NCBI GenBank assembly: GCA_938003685.1
Contig: CALKXT010000087.1
Span: forward strand, 1 to 54,301
DNA from: an uncultured Sulfitobacter sp.
GTDB taxonomy: Bacteria > Pseudomonadota > Alphaproteobacteria > Rhodobacterales > Rhodobacteraceae
Length of the DNA: 54,301 nt
Direction: 5' to 3'
Shown here one piece after another: positions 37,224 through 44,556 of this stretch; positions within the stretch are counted from its first letter, which is position 1; each line of letters opens with the position of its first letter. The notes below the pieces were generated by a model. The model was given only the letters and a program-made list of their open reading frames with translations. It made no database searches and had not been told where the DNA came from. Both the position numbers and the translations under genes were made by a program.

Positions 37224-38671
37224 CAGGCCCTCCAAAAATTAACAGTGAGAATGACGTAGACCGCCATCAATTCCAGCCGCCCGATCAGCATCGCAGCGGT
37301 TAATATCCATTTCGCCGTGTCATTCAGGCTGCTGAAATTGCCCGCAGGCCCGATGATATCGCCCAATCCCGGTCCGATATTGGCCAATGCCGCCGCCGCC
37401 CCAGAAACAGAGGTAACAAAATCAAGGCCCGTCATGCTGAGCGCGACAGCAACCAAACCCAAGGTCACCACAAAGAACATAAAAAACGACATCACCGAGG
37501 AAAGGACATCTGGACCAACGGGTCGGCCTTCATATCGTGGGGTGAAAATACCATGGGGCGACCGGATGCGTCGCAACTGCGCGCGGATCGAAGCGAACAG
37601 CAGTTGATAGCGGAAAATCTTGATCGAACAGGCGGTTGACCCCGCACAGCCCCCGATCAGACCAATGAAGAAAAACAGCGCCACGGGGAACGCGCCCCAG
37701 GTCATGTAATCAACAGATGCATAGCCCGTGCCAGAGATGATTGAGGTGATGTTAAACAGTGCTTCACGCAGGGACTGCTCCCAATGGTGGGGAAAGACAC
37801 GCTGCAAAACGATGAAGATCACAAACACCAACACGGCAACGGTCATCAAAAATCCGCGTATCTGCGCATCGCGGTGCAGTGCAAACGGATTGCCATTGAT
37901 CAGTTGGACGTAGCGTACAAACGGCAAGGCGGCGAGTATCATAAACACCGATGCCACATATTCAGCCGGTCCAGAAAATGCGCCAAAGGATGCATCATAA
38001 TTCGAAAACCCGCCCGTCGACACAGTGGTTAGCGCATGGACCGTCGCGTCAAAGGTATTCATGCCCACAGCCAAATAGCTCAACACGCAGGCCAGCGTCA
38101 GCCAAAGGTAGATAACTGAGATTTGCGTGGCGATCTCACCCGCACGTGGCAGGATTTTACCAAAGGTGTCAAAGGCTTCAGATTTAAAAATCTGCATGCC
38201 GCCCACGCGCAGTTCGGGCAGGAACACCATCGCCACAACGATGATACCAATGCCGCCCAACCACTGCATGATTCCGCGCCAAAGCAATAATCCCTTGGGC
38301 AAATCATCCAGCCCTGACAAAACCGTGGACCCTGTGGTGGTCAGCCCTGACATCGCCTCAAACACCGCGTCTGTGACGCTTGCCTCGGTTGCACCGAAAA
38401 TAAAGGGCAATGCGCCAAACATAGGCAACATCAGCCACACACCCGTGGTCAGCAAAAAGGTTTGTTGAATGGTAAGGCCCTGTTTCACACCGTTGGCACA
38501 GGCCAGCGCCATCATGCTGCCGCCCAGAATGGTGATCAACCCGGACTCAAGGAAAACAGGCCAATGGCCCTGCCCCTCTGCCAGATCCACCAGCATCGGC
38601 ACAACCATCGTCAGGCCCATCACCGCGACAAGCAGGCCAACAACATATCCAACTGGGCGCATATCCAACAT
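37223..38671 (-). CDS. trkH: Trk-type potassium uptake channel subunit TrkH
   Basis: About 482 residues of hydrophobic, multi-helix membrane protein: the K+-translocating subunit that works with the cytoplasmic NAD-binding TrkA. The four P-loop/selectivity-filter regions are visible as SGLTTTGSTVLSGLD, TTVSTGGFSNYDASFG, IISGTGYASVDYMTWG, and SGAAAALANIGPGLGDIIG, each with a filter-type Gly. The start MLDMRPVGYVVGLL begins at the first helix, whereas the frame further up to 38725 overlaps the terminator of the facing DUF1127 gene. It overlaps the AruI-like gene by ATGA. No trkA is in the window. Confidence 0.94.
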   Translation of the reverse strand: MLDMRPVGYVVGLLVAVMGLTMVVPMLVDLAEGQGHWPVFLESGLITILGGSMMALACANGVKQGLTIQQTFLLTTGVWLMLPMFGALPFIFGATEASVTDAVFEAMSGLTTTGSTVLSGLDDLPKGLLLWRGIMQWLGGIGIIVVAMVFLPELRVGGMQIFKSEAFDTFGKILPRAGEIATQISVIYLWLTLACVLSYLAVGMNTFDATVHALTTVSTGGFSNYDASFGAFSGPAEYVASVFMILAALPFVRYVQLINGNPFALHRDAQIRGFLMTVAVLVFVIFIVLQRVFPHHWEQSLREALFNITSIISGTGYASVDYMTWGAFPVALFFFIGLIGGCAGSTACSIKIFRYQLLFASIRAQLRRIRSPHGIFTPRYEGRPVGPDVLSSVMSFFMFFVVTLGLVAVALSMTGLDFVTSVSGAAAALANIGPGLGDIIGPAGNFSSLNDTAKWILTAAMLIGRLELMAVYVILTVNFWRA

Positions 38672-38734
38672 GCGGGCAGCGTTGGCGCGCGCGCAGCCCA
38701 GTGTCAAGCCGTCAGCGTACCCCATCCAGACATG

Positions 38735-38772
38735 AAAACGGCCCGCGCAGCAGTTATGCTGGGCGGGCCGTT
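38735..38772 (-). terminator. Terminator hairpin after the DUF1127 gene
   Basis: AACGGCCCGC / GCGGGCCGTT form a perfect 10-base stem that continues internally as CAGCA-GTTA-TGCTG. On the minus strand it is followed by TTTTCATG. It lies 25 bases after the minus-strand DUF1127 stop and before the trkH start, so the two genes are probably separate transcripts. Confidence 0.8.
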
Positions 38773-38796
38773 GCTTCGATGTCGATCACCTTTGGA

Positions 38797-39036
38797 TCAG
38801 GCGTAATAGAGGTCCTTGAAAACTTCATGAACGATGTCTTCACGGTCGATTTTCAGCGCGGCCAATTCATCATCAGATTTCGCTTGCAGGGCGTGAACGT
38901 AATTCACACGCTGTTGCATGGATGAATTTACTACCATCGCAGTGCCGACAGATTTTAAAAAACCACCGATGTTATCCAATGCGCTACGCGCAAAAGTAGC
39001 AATGGCAGAAGGTGCGGATATGGTTTGAGTGGTCAT
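38797..39036 (-). CDS. Small DUF1127-family protein
   Basis: A 79-residue protein ending in the DUF1127 (YjiS-like) pattern: a run of charged residues with QQRVNYVHALQAKSDDELAALKIDREDIVHEVFKD, where the alternating LxxLxDxxLxxxGIxRxDI arrangement is typical although the Gly is Lys here. The N-terminal 40 residues form a short amphipathic or weakly hydrophobic helix. In other alphaproteobacteria small DUF1127 proteins affect RNA turnover, phosphate or carbon metabolism, but no role is established for this one. It has its own strong terminator, and no operon partner is seen upstream. Confidence 0.78.
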   Translation of the reverse strand: MTTQTISAPSAIATFARSALDNIGGFLKSVGTAMVVNSSMQQRVNYVHALQAKSDDELAALKIDREDIVHEVFKDLYYA

Positions 39037-39176
39037 TTAAGAGCCTCGATATTCTTTGTTGTCTTCCCTGACCCTTAGATAGGATGTGCCGCACCGCAGA
39101 AGAACCGACAATCTTGCATAGCCGCTGTTCGGTTCGTGCAGGGCTGGATCAGATAGAATAAATATCGGTTGCACCG

Positions 39177-39617
39177 TCAGTCACGTATATCTGGTACATG
39201 CCCAAAACTGACGGCCAAGCGGTTCCACGCATTCATCTGTGCAATGATCAGCGTGAGATCCACAATTTGCTGATCTGAATAATGCGACTTGAGCGCATCA
39301 AACAACGGTTTTGGCGCACCCTGCTCAGAGACATAGGTAACGGCCTCTGCCCAAGCTAGCGCAGATTTCTCAGCTTCAGTGAAAAAAGGGCATTCGATCC
39401 AAACGGCCAGGCAATCGAGGCGTTGCTGCATCTCCCCCGCTGCGCGTGCCTCAGAGGTATGCACATCGACACAATAGACGCAGCCATTGATCTGGGACAC
39501 ACGGATTTCCACAATCGCCTTTAGCTTTGCATCGATGGACCCCATGTGGCCTTTGGCCTTTGCCATAGCCGCAATCGCGGCGCCATTAAGAGACACATAA
39601 TCAAGGCGTTCGATCAT
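39177..39617 (-). CDS. Carboxymuconolactone decarboxylase/AhpD-like protein
   Basis: A 146-residue all-helical protein with the AhpD core: SQINGCVYCVDVHTSEARAAG, giving the CxxC...H disulfide pair and proton-relay His used by alkylhydroperoxidase D-type enzymes, then LALAWAEAVTYV-like helices and LTLIIAQMNAWNRLAVSF. Proteins of this kind reduce peroxides through the Cys pair or have lost clear function. The gene is only nine bases after the folE2 stop on the same strand, suggesting an operon, although no biochemical link to GTP cyclohydrolase is known. Confidence 0.88.
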   Translation of the reverse strand: MIERLDYVSLNGAAIAAMAKAKGHMGSIDAKLKAIVEIRVSQINGCVYCVDVHTSEARAAGEMQQRLDCLAVWIECPFFTEAEKSALAWAEAVTYVSEQGAPKPLFDALKSHYSDQQIVDLTLIIAQMNAWNRLAVSFGHVPDIRD

Positions 39618-39626
39618 CGCGCAGCT

Positions 39627-40721
39627 TTATCCAACATGGAACAACGTATTAAACAGCTTTGGATCGATGCTGTTCATCTCGAATGTCTCACCTTCAGTCA
39701 AAATGCTGATCGCATCATGGCTGTGCAGGCTTTCTTGATGGCTCGCGATAATACGAAAATCACCGATACGCTGTTCTGCCTGCAATTGCTCGCAGAACAG
39801 GCGCGCGGCATCTTCGACAAAGATCGGGTTGGCGGCATTCAGTTCGGCAAATGCCTGTTCATCCTCGCGCTTGACCATCACTTGGGTCTCGGTTGGCACC
39901 GCACGGCGGCACGCCTCTATCAAATCCTCAAACCACAGGCAGTCCTGATCACAATCCACCGCGACTGATATCCGCGCGACAGAGCGTTGCGAATGTGGTG
40001 TTGCCAGTTGATTGCGGGTTTGACGCGCGTGTTCTGACAATTCCAGCGAACAAGGACATGTACTGGAGTAGACATAATCCAAATGCATGATTTTCTGACG
40101 CACCCCACCCTGTTCAACCAATTCAAGAGCGATGTCATAATACTGATAGCCACTCAAACCCGAACGCAGGCTCTCAATCTTCATCGGAAATGAGAACCGC
40201 ATCTGGATACGTGCATCAAGGCTTTCCAAATCAGCCTTGTAATCGTCCAACGCCGCTTCAATTACCTCAAAACTAAAGGTCGCCTCAGCGTGTTTGTAAA
40301 AACTACGCATAATACGCGACATGTTGATGCCTTTTTTGTCCGCCTCAAGACTGACGGAGCCAGTGATCGAGGTTTCAAGCGTGAGGTCATCCCCTTCGCG
40401 GGTATGAAACCGAATAGGCAAGCGGAAGTTGCTGATACCAACGTGTTGGATTTGCTGCTTTGCACCCCGGATCAGGCTGCTGGGGCCGTTTTGCAGGTCA
40501 GGCATCGTGGCTTTGTAGTTGTCGCCAGCTATGAAATCAGACGGATAACTCGTGTTGAACGCAGGATAAACCACCGTCGCATCCAACAGCCGTATGACGC
40601 CAGGGTCCAACGCCTCAATCTCAGATTTGGTGGCGGTTGCAGCCCATGCTTTCAAGGTCGCAAGGGCCGCTTTGGCGGCATCGCCATCAGATTTTTCTGG
40701 TACTGGTGTGACGACATTCAT
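39627..40721 (-). CDS. folE2: GTP cyclohydrolase FolE2
   Basis: Converts GTP to 7,8-dihydroneopterin triphosphate, the first step of folate (and other pterin) synthesis, replacing the zinc enzyme FolE1 in many bacteria. The 364-residue length is in the family range with an N-terminal extension. Diagnostic segments are GAKQQIQHVGISNFRLPI, SVSLEADKKGINMSRIMRSFY, and SSTCPCSLELSEHARQ with the active-site Cys, plus the C-terminal FEMNSIDPKLFNTLF. It is followed closely by an AhpD-like gene. folB and folP in the same window extend the pathway. I looked for a Zur-type site before it and saw none convincing. Confidence 0.95.
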   Translation of the reverse strand: MNVVTPVPEKSDGDAAKAALATLKAWAATATKSEIEALDPGVIRLLDATVVYPAFNTSYPSDFIAGDNYKATMPDLQNGPSSLIRGAKQQIQHVGISNFRLPIRFHTREGDDLTLETSITGSVSLEADKKGINMSRIMRSFYKHAEATFSFEVIEAALDDYKADLESLDARIQMRFSFPMKIESLRSGLSGYQYYDIALELVEQGGVRQKIMHLDYVYSSTCPCSLELSEHARQTRNQLATPHSQRSVARISVAVDCDQDCLWFEDLIEACRRAVPTETQVMVKREDEQAFAELNAANPIFVEDAARLFCEQLQAEQRIGDFRIIASHQESLHSHDAISILTEGETFEMNSIDPKLFNTLFHVG

Positions 40722-40814
40722 CGCAAATCCCCCCGGGTCGCTTATGCCACCGTAATGTAGGGGCTATACGCGAAATTACCAACATTTTGAATTCTTTATG
40801 TCAGTCGTTCCTTT

Positions 40815-41996
40815 TCAGATCGCCTGAAGCGCCTGTAAAATATCCGCTTTTAGATCAGCAGCATCTTCCAGACCGATACTGATCCTGACCAAACCCGGCG
40901 TAATGCCAAGCACATCCTTCTGATCCTGTGGCAGGCGCTGATGGGTTGTGGTCGCGGGATGCGTCAAAATCGTCTTGGCATCCCCCAAATTGTTGGAAAT
41001 TACGCCGATCTGAATGGCATTCAAAAACTTGAACGCGGCGTCTTTGCCACCTTTAATGTCCAAAGAAAGCACCGTGCCGCCTTGCCCCATCTGGCGCTTA
41101 ACCAGATCATGTTGCGCATGTGCTGCAAGCCCCGGATAGATCACACGGTTTAGCCCCGCGTGCCCTTCCAGAGCCTCAGCAACGTCCAGCGCGCTGGCGG
41201 CTTGTGCGCGGACTCGCAAACTCATGGTTTCCAAACCCTTAAGCATCACCCATGCGTTAAAGGGACTCATCGAACCGCCTGTGTGCTTCATATAAGGTTC
41301 AACGGTGCCGCGAATGAAATCACGGGTTCCCAAGATAACGCCGCCCAAGGCGCGGCCCTGACCGTCAATATGCTTGGTCGCTGAATAAATCACGACATCA
41401 GCACCCTGCGCTATGGCATCTGAAAACACTGGCGTCGCAAAAACATTATCAACCAACACCAGCGCGCCCTGCGCATGGGCCAACCTTGAGACAGCTTCAA
41501 TATCAATGACTTCCAAGGTGGGGTTGGCGACGGATTCGAAAAACACCGCTTTGGTCGCAGGCGTCATCGCCGCCTCCCAAGCGGCCAAATCAGTACCATC
41601 CACAAAGGTCACATTAACCCCGTAGCGCGTCAGTATCTCCTCAAGCACATAGAGGCACGACCCAAACAATGCGCGTGCTGATACGACGTGATCTCCGGCC
41701 CGCAACATGGACGTCAGCGCACCAGAAACCGCCGCCATGCCACTGGCGGTGGCAAAGGCATCCTCGGCTCCTTCGAGGGACGCTATGCGGTCTTCGAACA
41801 TCTTGACCGTAGGGTTGCCATAGCGCGCATAGATGAATTCATCCGGGCCGCTTTCCAAAAACCGTGCTTCGGCATGTTCGGCAGTGTCGTACACAAATCC
41901 TTGCGTCAGGAATATCGCTTCACTGACTTCACCGTATTGGCTGCGCCTTGTGCCGGCGTGAATGGCGCGGGTGTTTGCTTGCCAATCATTGCTCAT
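40815..41996 (-). CDS. metZ: O-succinylhomoserine sulfhydrylase
   Basis: PLP enzyme that turns O-succinylhomoserine plus sulfide into homocysteine for methionine. The 393-residue length from MSNDWQANTRAIHAGTRRSQ is typical. PLP attachment is the Lys in IYSATKHIDGQGRALGG; other marks are ASGMAAVSGALTSMLRAGDHVV, LEVIDIEAVSRLAHAQGALVLVDNVFATPV and SIGLEDAADLKADILQAL. Cystathionine gamma-synthase/lyase relatives share this fold, but the SAM-responsive leader and overall pattern favour MetZ. The frame upstream to 42077 is rejected because it would translate the riboswitch terminator. Expression is expected to fall when S-adenosylmethionine is plentiful. Confidence 0.93.
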   Translation of the reverse strand: MSNDWQANTRAIHAGTRRSQYGEVSEAIFLTQGFVYDTAEHAEARFLESGPDEFIYARYGNPTVKMFEDRIASLEGAEDAFATASGMAAVSGALTSMLRAGDHVVSARALFGSCLYVLEEILTRYGVNVTFVDGTDLAAWEAAMTPATKAVFFESVANPTLEVIDIEAVSRLAHAQGALVLVDNVFATPVFSDAIAQGADVVIYSATKHIDGQGRALGGVILGTRDFIRGTVEPYMKHTGGSMSPFNAWVMLKGLETMSLRVRAQAASALDVAEALEGHAGLNRVIYPGLAAHAQHDLVKRQMGQGGTVLSLDIKGGKDAAFKFLNAIQIGVISNNLGDAKTILTHPATTTHQRLPQDQKDVLGITPGLVRISIGLEDAADLKADILQALQAI

Positions 41997-42053
41997 CAAT
42001 CTCATCCTCTCGGCCCGGTGCGCGGGCATAAAACCCCGGTCTGCTGCGGACAC

Positions 42054-42090
42054 AAAAAAGCCCCCAAGCGCGGTCAAGCAAAAGGGGGTC
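42054..42090 (-). terminator. Riboswitch-linked terminator in the metZ leader
   Basis: On the minus strand the leader has GACCCCC...GGGGGC followed by six Ts (A-run at 42054-42059 on the plus strand). The outer stem is C5/G5 with further partial pairing inside. It sits between the SAM aptamer and the metZ start, where premature termination would switch off metZ. Confidence 0.8.
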
Positions 42091-42099
42091 CTTTATCCT

Positions 42100-42156
42100 G
42101 ACCTTTTAGCGGAATGTTTAAAGTGGCCCGCAATCCGGTAACAAATCACCACAAGC
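42100..42156 (-). ncRNA. SAM-II (SAM-alpha type) riboswitch aptamer before metZ
   Basis: On the minus strand the leader reads GTGGTGATTTGTTACC, GGATTGCGGGCCAC, then AAACATTCCGCTAAAAGG. It matches the SAM-II layout: a P1 hairpin (GTGG with CCAC) whose loop carries GATTT and ATTGC, followed by the AAA...CGCTAAAAGG 3' element. A loop-to-3' pseudoknot is possible between GCGG (42131-42128) and CCGC (42112-42109), where the best-known metX aptamer has a different but also complementary pair, so the pairing is supported by covariation. SAM-V shares this core, but SAM-II is the usual alphaproteobacterial form. It is followed by a terminator (42054-42090) and metZ. Confidence 0.85.
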
Positions 42157-42253
42157 GCTTGATTACGCCGCGATTGCAGCCCCGTCAATGCCACATGGGC
42201 TTGGCAATCCGTGCAAAACACGCATCATAAAGATCGAAGAGCAGGAGATGCAT

Positions 42254-42955
42254 ATGCCCGCCCCAATTGATCTATACTATTGGCCTACACCGAATGGTTG
42301 GAAGGTCTCGATCGCGCTTGAGGAAATGGGACTGGCCTATGACACGCATCTGATCGACATCGGATCAGGTGCGCAATTTGAACCTGCCTTTCTAAAAATA
42401 TCTCCAAACAACAGGATGCCCGCAATTGTTGATCCAGACGGACCAGACGGTGCGCCTATCTCAATCTTTGAATCCGGGGCGATCCTGCAATACCTGGCGC
42501 GCAAAACTGGTTTGTTTTGTGGGGCAACTGAACGCGAGCGCATCGCGGTGGATCAATGGGTTATGTGGCAAATGGGCGGCCTTGGCCCAATGGCAGGTCA
42601 AGCGCATCATTTCCTGAAGTATGCGCCCAACATGACCCCAGCCCATGACCTTCCTTACGCAAAAGACCGTTATCGAAACGAAACCGCGCGGCTTTACGGC
42701 GTGCTTGATCGTCAGCTTTCCCATCAAGAATTTGTCGCTGGCGACTTTATTTCAATCGCTGATTTTTCGATCTGGGGCTGGGCATCGCTGTGGGAAGGGC
42801 AACAGCAAACACTTGAGGATAAGCCACATATGGCCCGCTGGCTCGATACAATGTCCGCCCGCTCCGGCGTTCAGGCAGGTCGCGCACTTTATGCAGAAAA
42901 ACGTGGCGATATCGCGAAAGATAAAGGCGCACAGGACAAGTTATTTAAGAGGTGA
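42254..42955 (+). CDS. Glutathione S-transferase, YfcG/Ure2p-like
   Basis: A 233-residue cytosolic GST. The thioredoxin-like N-terminal domain begins PIDLYYWPTPNGWKVSIALEEMG and contains ISPNNRMPAIVDPDG and the glutathione-gamma-Glu-contacting ESGAILQYLARK; the all-helical C-terminal domain follows (about 95-215). The WPTPNG active-site start with Asn rather than Ser or Tyr/Cys is that of the YfcG/GstB-type nu-class or Ure2p-like group, which often have disulfide-bond reductase activity. AGGAG six bases before the ATG at 42254 decides that start over the ATG at 42248. Its promoter must lie within or beside the metZ riboswitch region on the other strand. Confidence 0.88.
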   Translation: MPAPIDLYYWPTPNGWKVSIALEEMGLAYDTHLIDIGSGAQFEPAFLKISPNNRMPAIVDPDGPDGAPISIFESGAILQYLARKTGLFCGATERERIAVDQWVMWQMGGLGPMAGQAHHFLKYAPNMTPAHDLPYAKDRYRNETARLYGVLDRQLSHQEFVAGDFISIADFSIWGWASLWEGQQQTLEDKPHMARWLDTMSARSGVQAGRALYAEKRGDIAKDKGAQDKLFKR

Positions 42956-42958
42956 AAA

Positions 42959-43002
42959 CCGTTTTCTTCAAAGAAAACGGGCCGGAATTTTCGAAAATTC
43001 CG
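42959..43002. terminator. Double hairpin between convergent GST and ispZ genes
   Basis: Two perfect palindromes stand side by side: CCGTTTTCT-TCAA-AGAAAACGG (42959-42980) and CGGAATTTT-CG-AAAATTCCG (42983-43002). Both have T/A-rich arms, so either strand gives a stem with a T-run, consistent with a bidirectional terminator for the GST (plus) and ispZ (minus) transcripts. Confidence 0.75.
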
Positions 43003-43007
43003 CGCAC

Positions 43008-43613
43008 TTAGCCCTCGTCTTTTTCCAACCCATAGGTTTGGAACAGTTTGGCTTGCGTCATAAAAAACACGAACACCGCTGCCGTCAGCCCAAAGGTTTT
43101 AAAATATACCCATGTTTCGGTTGAAAAGCCGCGCCAGATCACTTCGTTCGCGATGGCCAAGCCAAAGAAACATAGCATCAAACGCTTGGTCAGGATCATC
43201 CATCCGGCATCCTTTAGAGGCATCATTTCTTCCATCACAAACTTCAAATAGGACTGCCCCCGCAGCAACCCGATACCCAACAAGCCACCGAACAAAACAT
43301 AGATCATTGTCGGTTTCATTTTGAAAAACCGATCATCATTCAGCCAAACTGACAATCCGCCAAAAACCACCACCAAAATCACTGTTGCGACCTGCATCCG
43401 GCTTAACTTGCCCGTCAGCCACCACAAAGCACCTGTTGAGGCTATCAGCAGTGGAATAAAGGCTGCCGTTACAACGATGAACCCGTCGTATTCGGTGCCT
43501 GCAATTGTGAATTCGCGTTCCTTCAGCCGCAGATACGCGACAAAGAACAACAGCACTGGACCAAATTCCAAAGCTGACTTCAAAAACGGGTTGATCTCTT
43601 TTGCATCGGCCAT
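43008..43613 (-). CDS. ispZ: Inner membrane septation-type protein IspZ/YciB
   Basis: A 201-residue protein with five or six transmembrane helices, beginning KSALEFGPVLLFFVAYLRL. The conserved features FFKMKPTMIYVLFGGLLGIGLLRGQSYLK, AGWMILTKRLMLCFFGLAIANEVIWR and WVYFKTFGLTAAVFVFF are those of the IspZ/YciB family, which affects septation and membrane or peptidoglycan homeostasis in enterobacteria and Shigella. No enzymatic function is established. It is downstream of a DMT transporter and ftsY on the same strand, 12 bases after the transporter stop. The ftsY-DMT-ispZ order is common in roseobacters. Confidence 0.93.
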   Translation of the reverse strand: MADAKEINPFLKSALEFGPVLLFFVAYLRLKEREFTIAGTEYDGFIVVTAAFIPLLIASTGALWWLTGKLSRMQVATVILVVVFGGLSVWLNDDRFFKMKPTMIYVLFGGLLGIGLLRGQSYLKFVMEEMMPLKDAGWMILTKRLMLCFFGLAIANEVIWRGFSTETWVYFKTFGLTAAVFVFFMTQAKLFQTYGLEKDEG

Positions 43614-43625
43614 GTCGTTGCTCCT

Positions 43626-44528
43626 TTATCCGCCCATTTCCACTATCACAGCACCCGCTGCAATCAATGCCATCAGTGCAATCCTACGTGGGCCAACAGT
43701 TTCTTTCAAAAAGACCACGCCGATGACAGCTGCAAATACAGTCGATGTTTCGCGCAACACCGCCGCCTCGCCCACTTTGTCCAGCCGTGTCGCCAGCATG
43801 ATTGCTCCAAAGCTCAGGAACGCCACGATGCCGCCAAAAACGCCGCGTACCATCAATGGCCCCAAGGTTGGTGGATTTGCCATTTTCAACCAGCGCCGCG
43901 CCGCAACAACGGGCATAAACAAGCCATCAATCATGAAAAACCACGCCAGAAAGGTAAATGGGTTCGCCGTCGCGCGGATACCGTAGGCGTCATAAGTTGT
44001 GTAAAGTGCCACAAACAACCCGGTGACCACCGCAATCCCAAGGGCAGCGTTCAAGGTGTCGCGCTGACTTTCAAGCTTGCGCAGATTATAGATCGCCAGC
44101 CCAAAAATCCCCACCAACAAAACACCAACGCCCATCCATTGGATCAAAGTAAAGCGTTCGTTAAAAATGAGATAGGCACCAATGACCGCAAACAATGGCC
44201 CTGTGCCGCGCACCACCGGATAAACAACGGTATAAGCGCCTTTGGTGTAGGCCCAAGCCTGTAGCGATTTGTAGATCACATGGATCACAAAAACGCCCAC
44301 AAAAATGAGCCACATATGTGGCTCAGGCCAAGGCACCACGAACAGGGCAAAGGGTGCAGCCATCACGCAATATGAAAAATCAATTGCGCCGCGCGTCAGC
44401 CACGGATCATGCCGCCCCTTTTGCAGTGCGCCAAAAACTGCGTGCAACAAAGCCGCCATCAAGGCCAACCAAAGCGCGGCAGTATGTCCCGCTGGCGTGC
44501 CTTCAATGGACAGCAGCCAATCGGTCAT
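43626..44528 (-). CDS. DMT-superfamily (EamA) transporter
   Basis: A 300-residue, ten-helix membrane protein. The first helix starts HTAALWLALMAALLHAVFGALQKG, and there are two EamA-like halves, the second with FLAWFFMIDGLFMPVVAARR. Pro/Gly-rich loops such as PVVRGTGPLFAVIGAYL are typical of drug/metabolite exporters. No substrate can be assigned. It lies between ftsY (28 bases upstream) and ispZ (12 bases downstream) on the minus strand, so it is probably in the same transcript, but a functional link to protein targeting is not implied. Confidence 0.9.
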   Translation of the reverse strand: MTDWLLSIEGTPAGHTAALWLALMAALLHAVFGALQKGRHDPWLTRGAIDFSYCVMAAPFALFVVPWPEPHMWLIFVGVFVIHVIYKSLQAWAYTKGAYTVVYPVVRGTGPLFAVIGAYLIFNERFTLIQWMGVGVLLVGIFGLAIYNLRKLESQRDTLNAALGIAVVTGLFVALYTTYDAYGIRATANPFTFLAWFFMIDGLFMPVVAARRWLKMANPPTLGPLMVRGVFGGIVAFLSFGAIMLATRLDKVGEAAVLRETSTVFAAVIGVVFLKETVGPRRIALMALIAAGAVIVEMGG

Positions 44529-44556
44529 ATCGTGTCAATATAACGTATGGGGTGGC

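Noticed and set aside
36342-37259. 305-codon plus-strand frame opposite the AruI-like gene
   Set aside because: Antisense to a fully motif-supported ThDP enzyme; composition is low in Leu/Ala order and has no recognisable domain.
40722-40814. Zur-type zinc operator before folE2
   Set aside because: FolE2 genes are often zinc regulated, but no palindromic Zur-like box was visible.
41997-42077. Upstream extension of metZ to 42077
   Set aside because: It would translate the leader and part of the terminator hairpin of the SAM riboswitch; MetZ proteins start near MSNDWQ.
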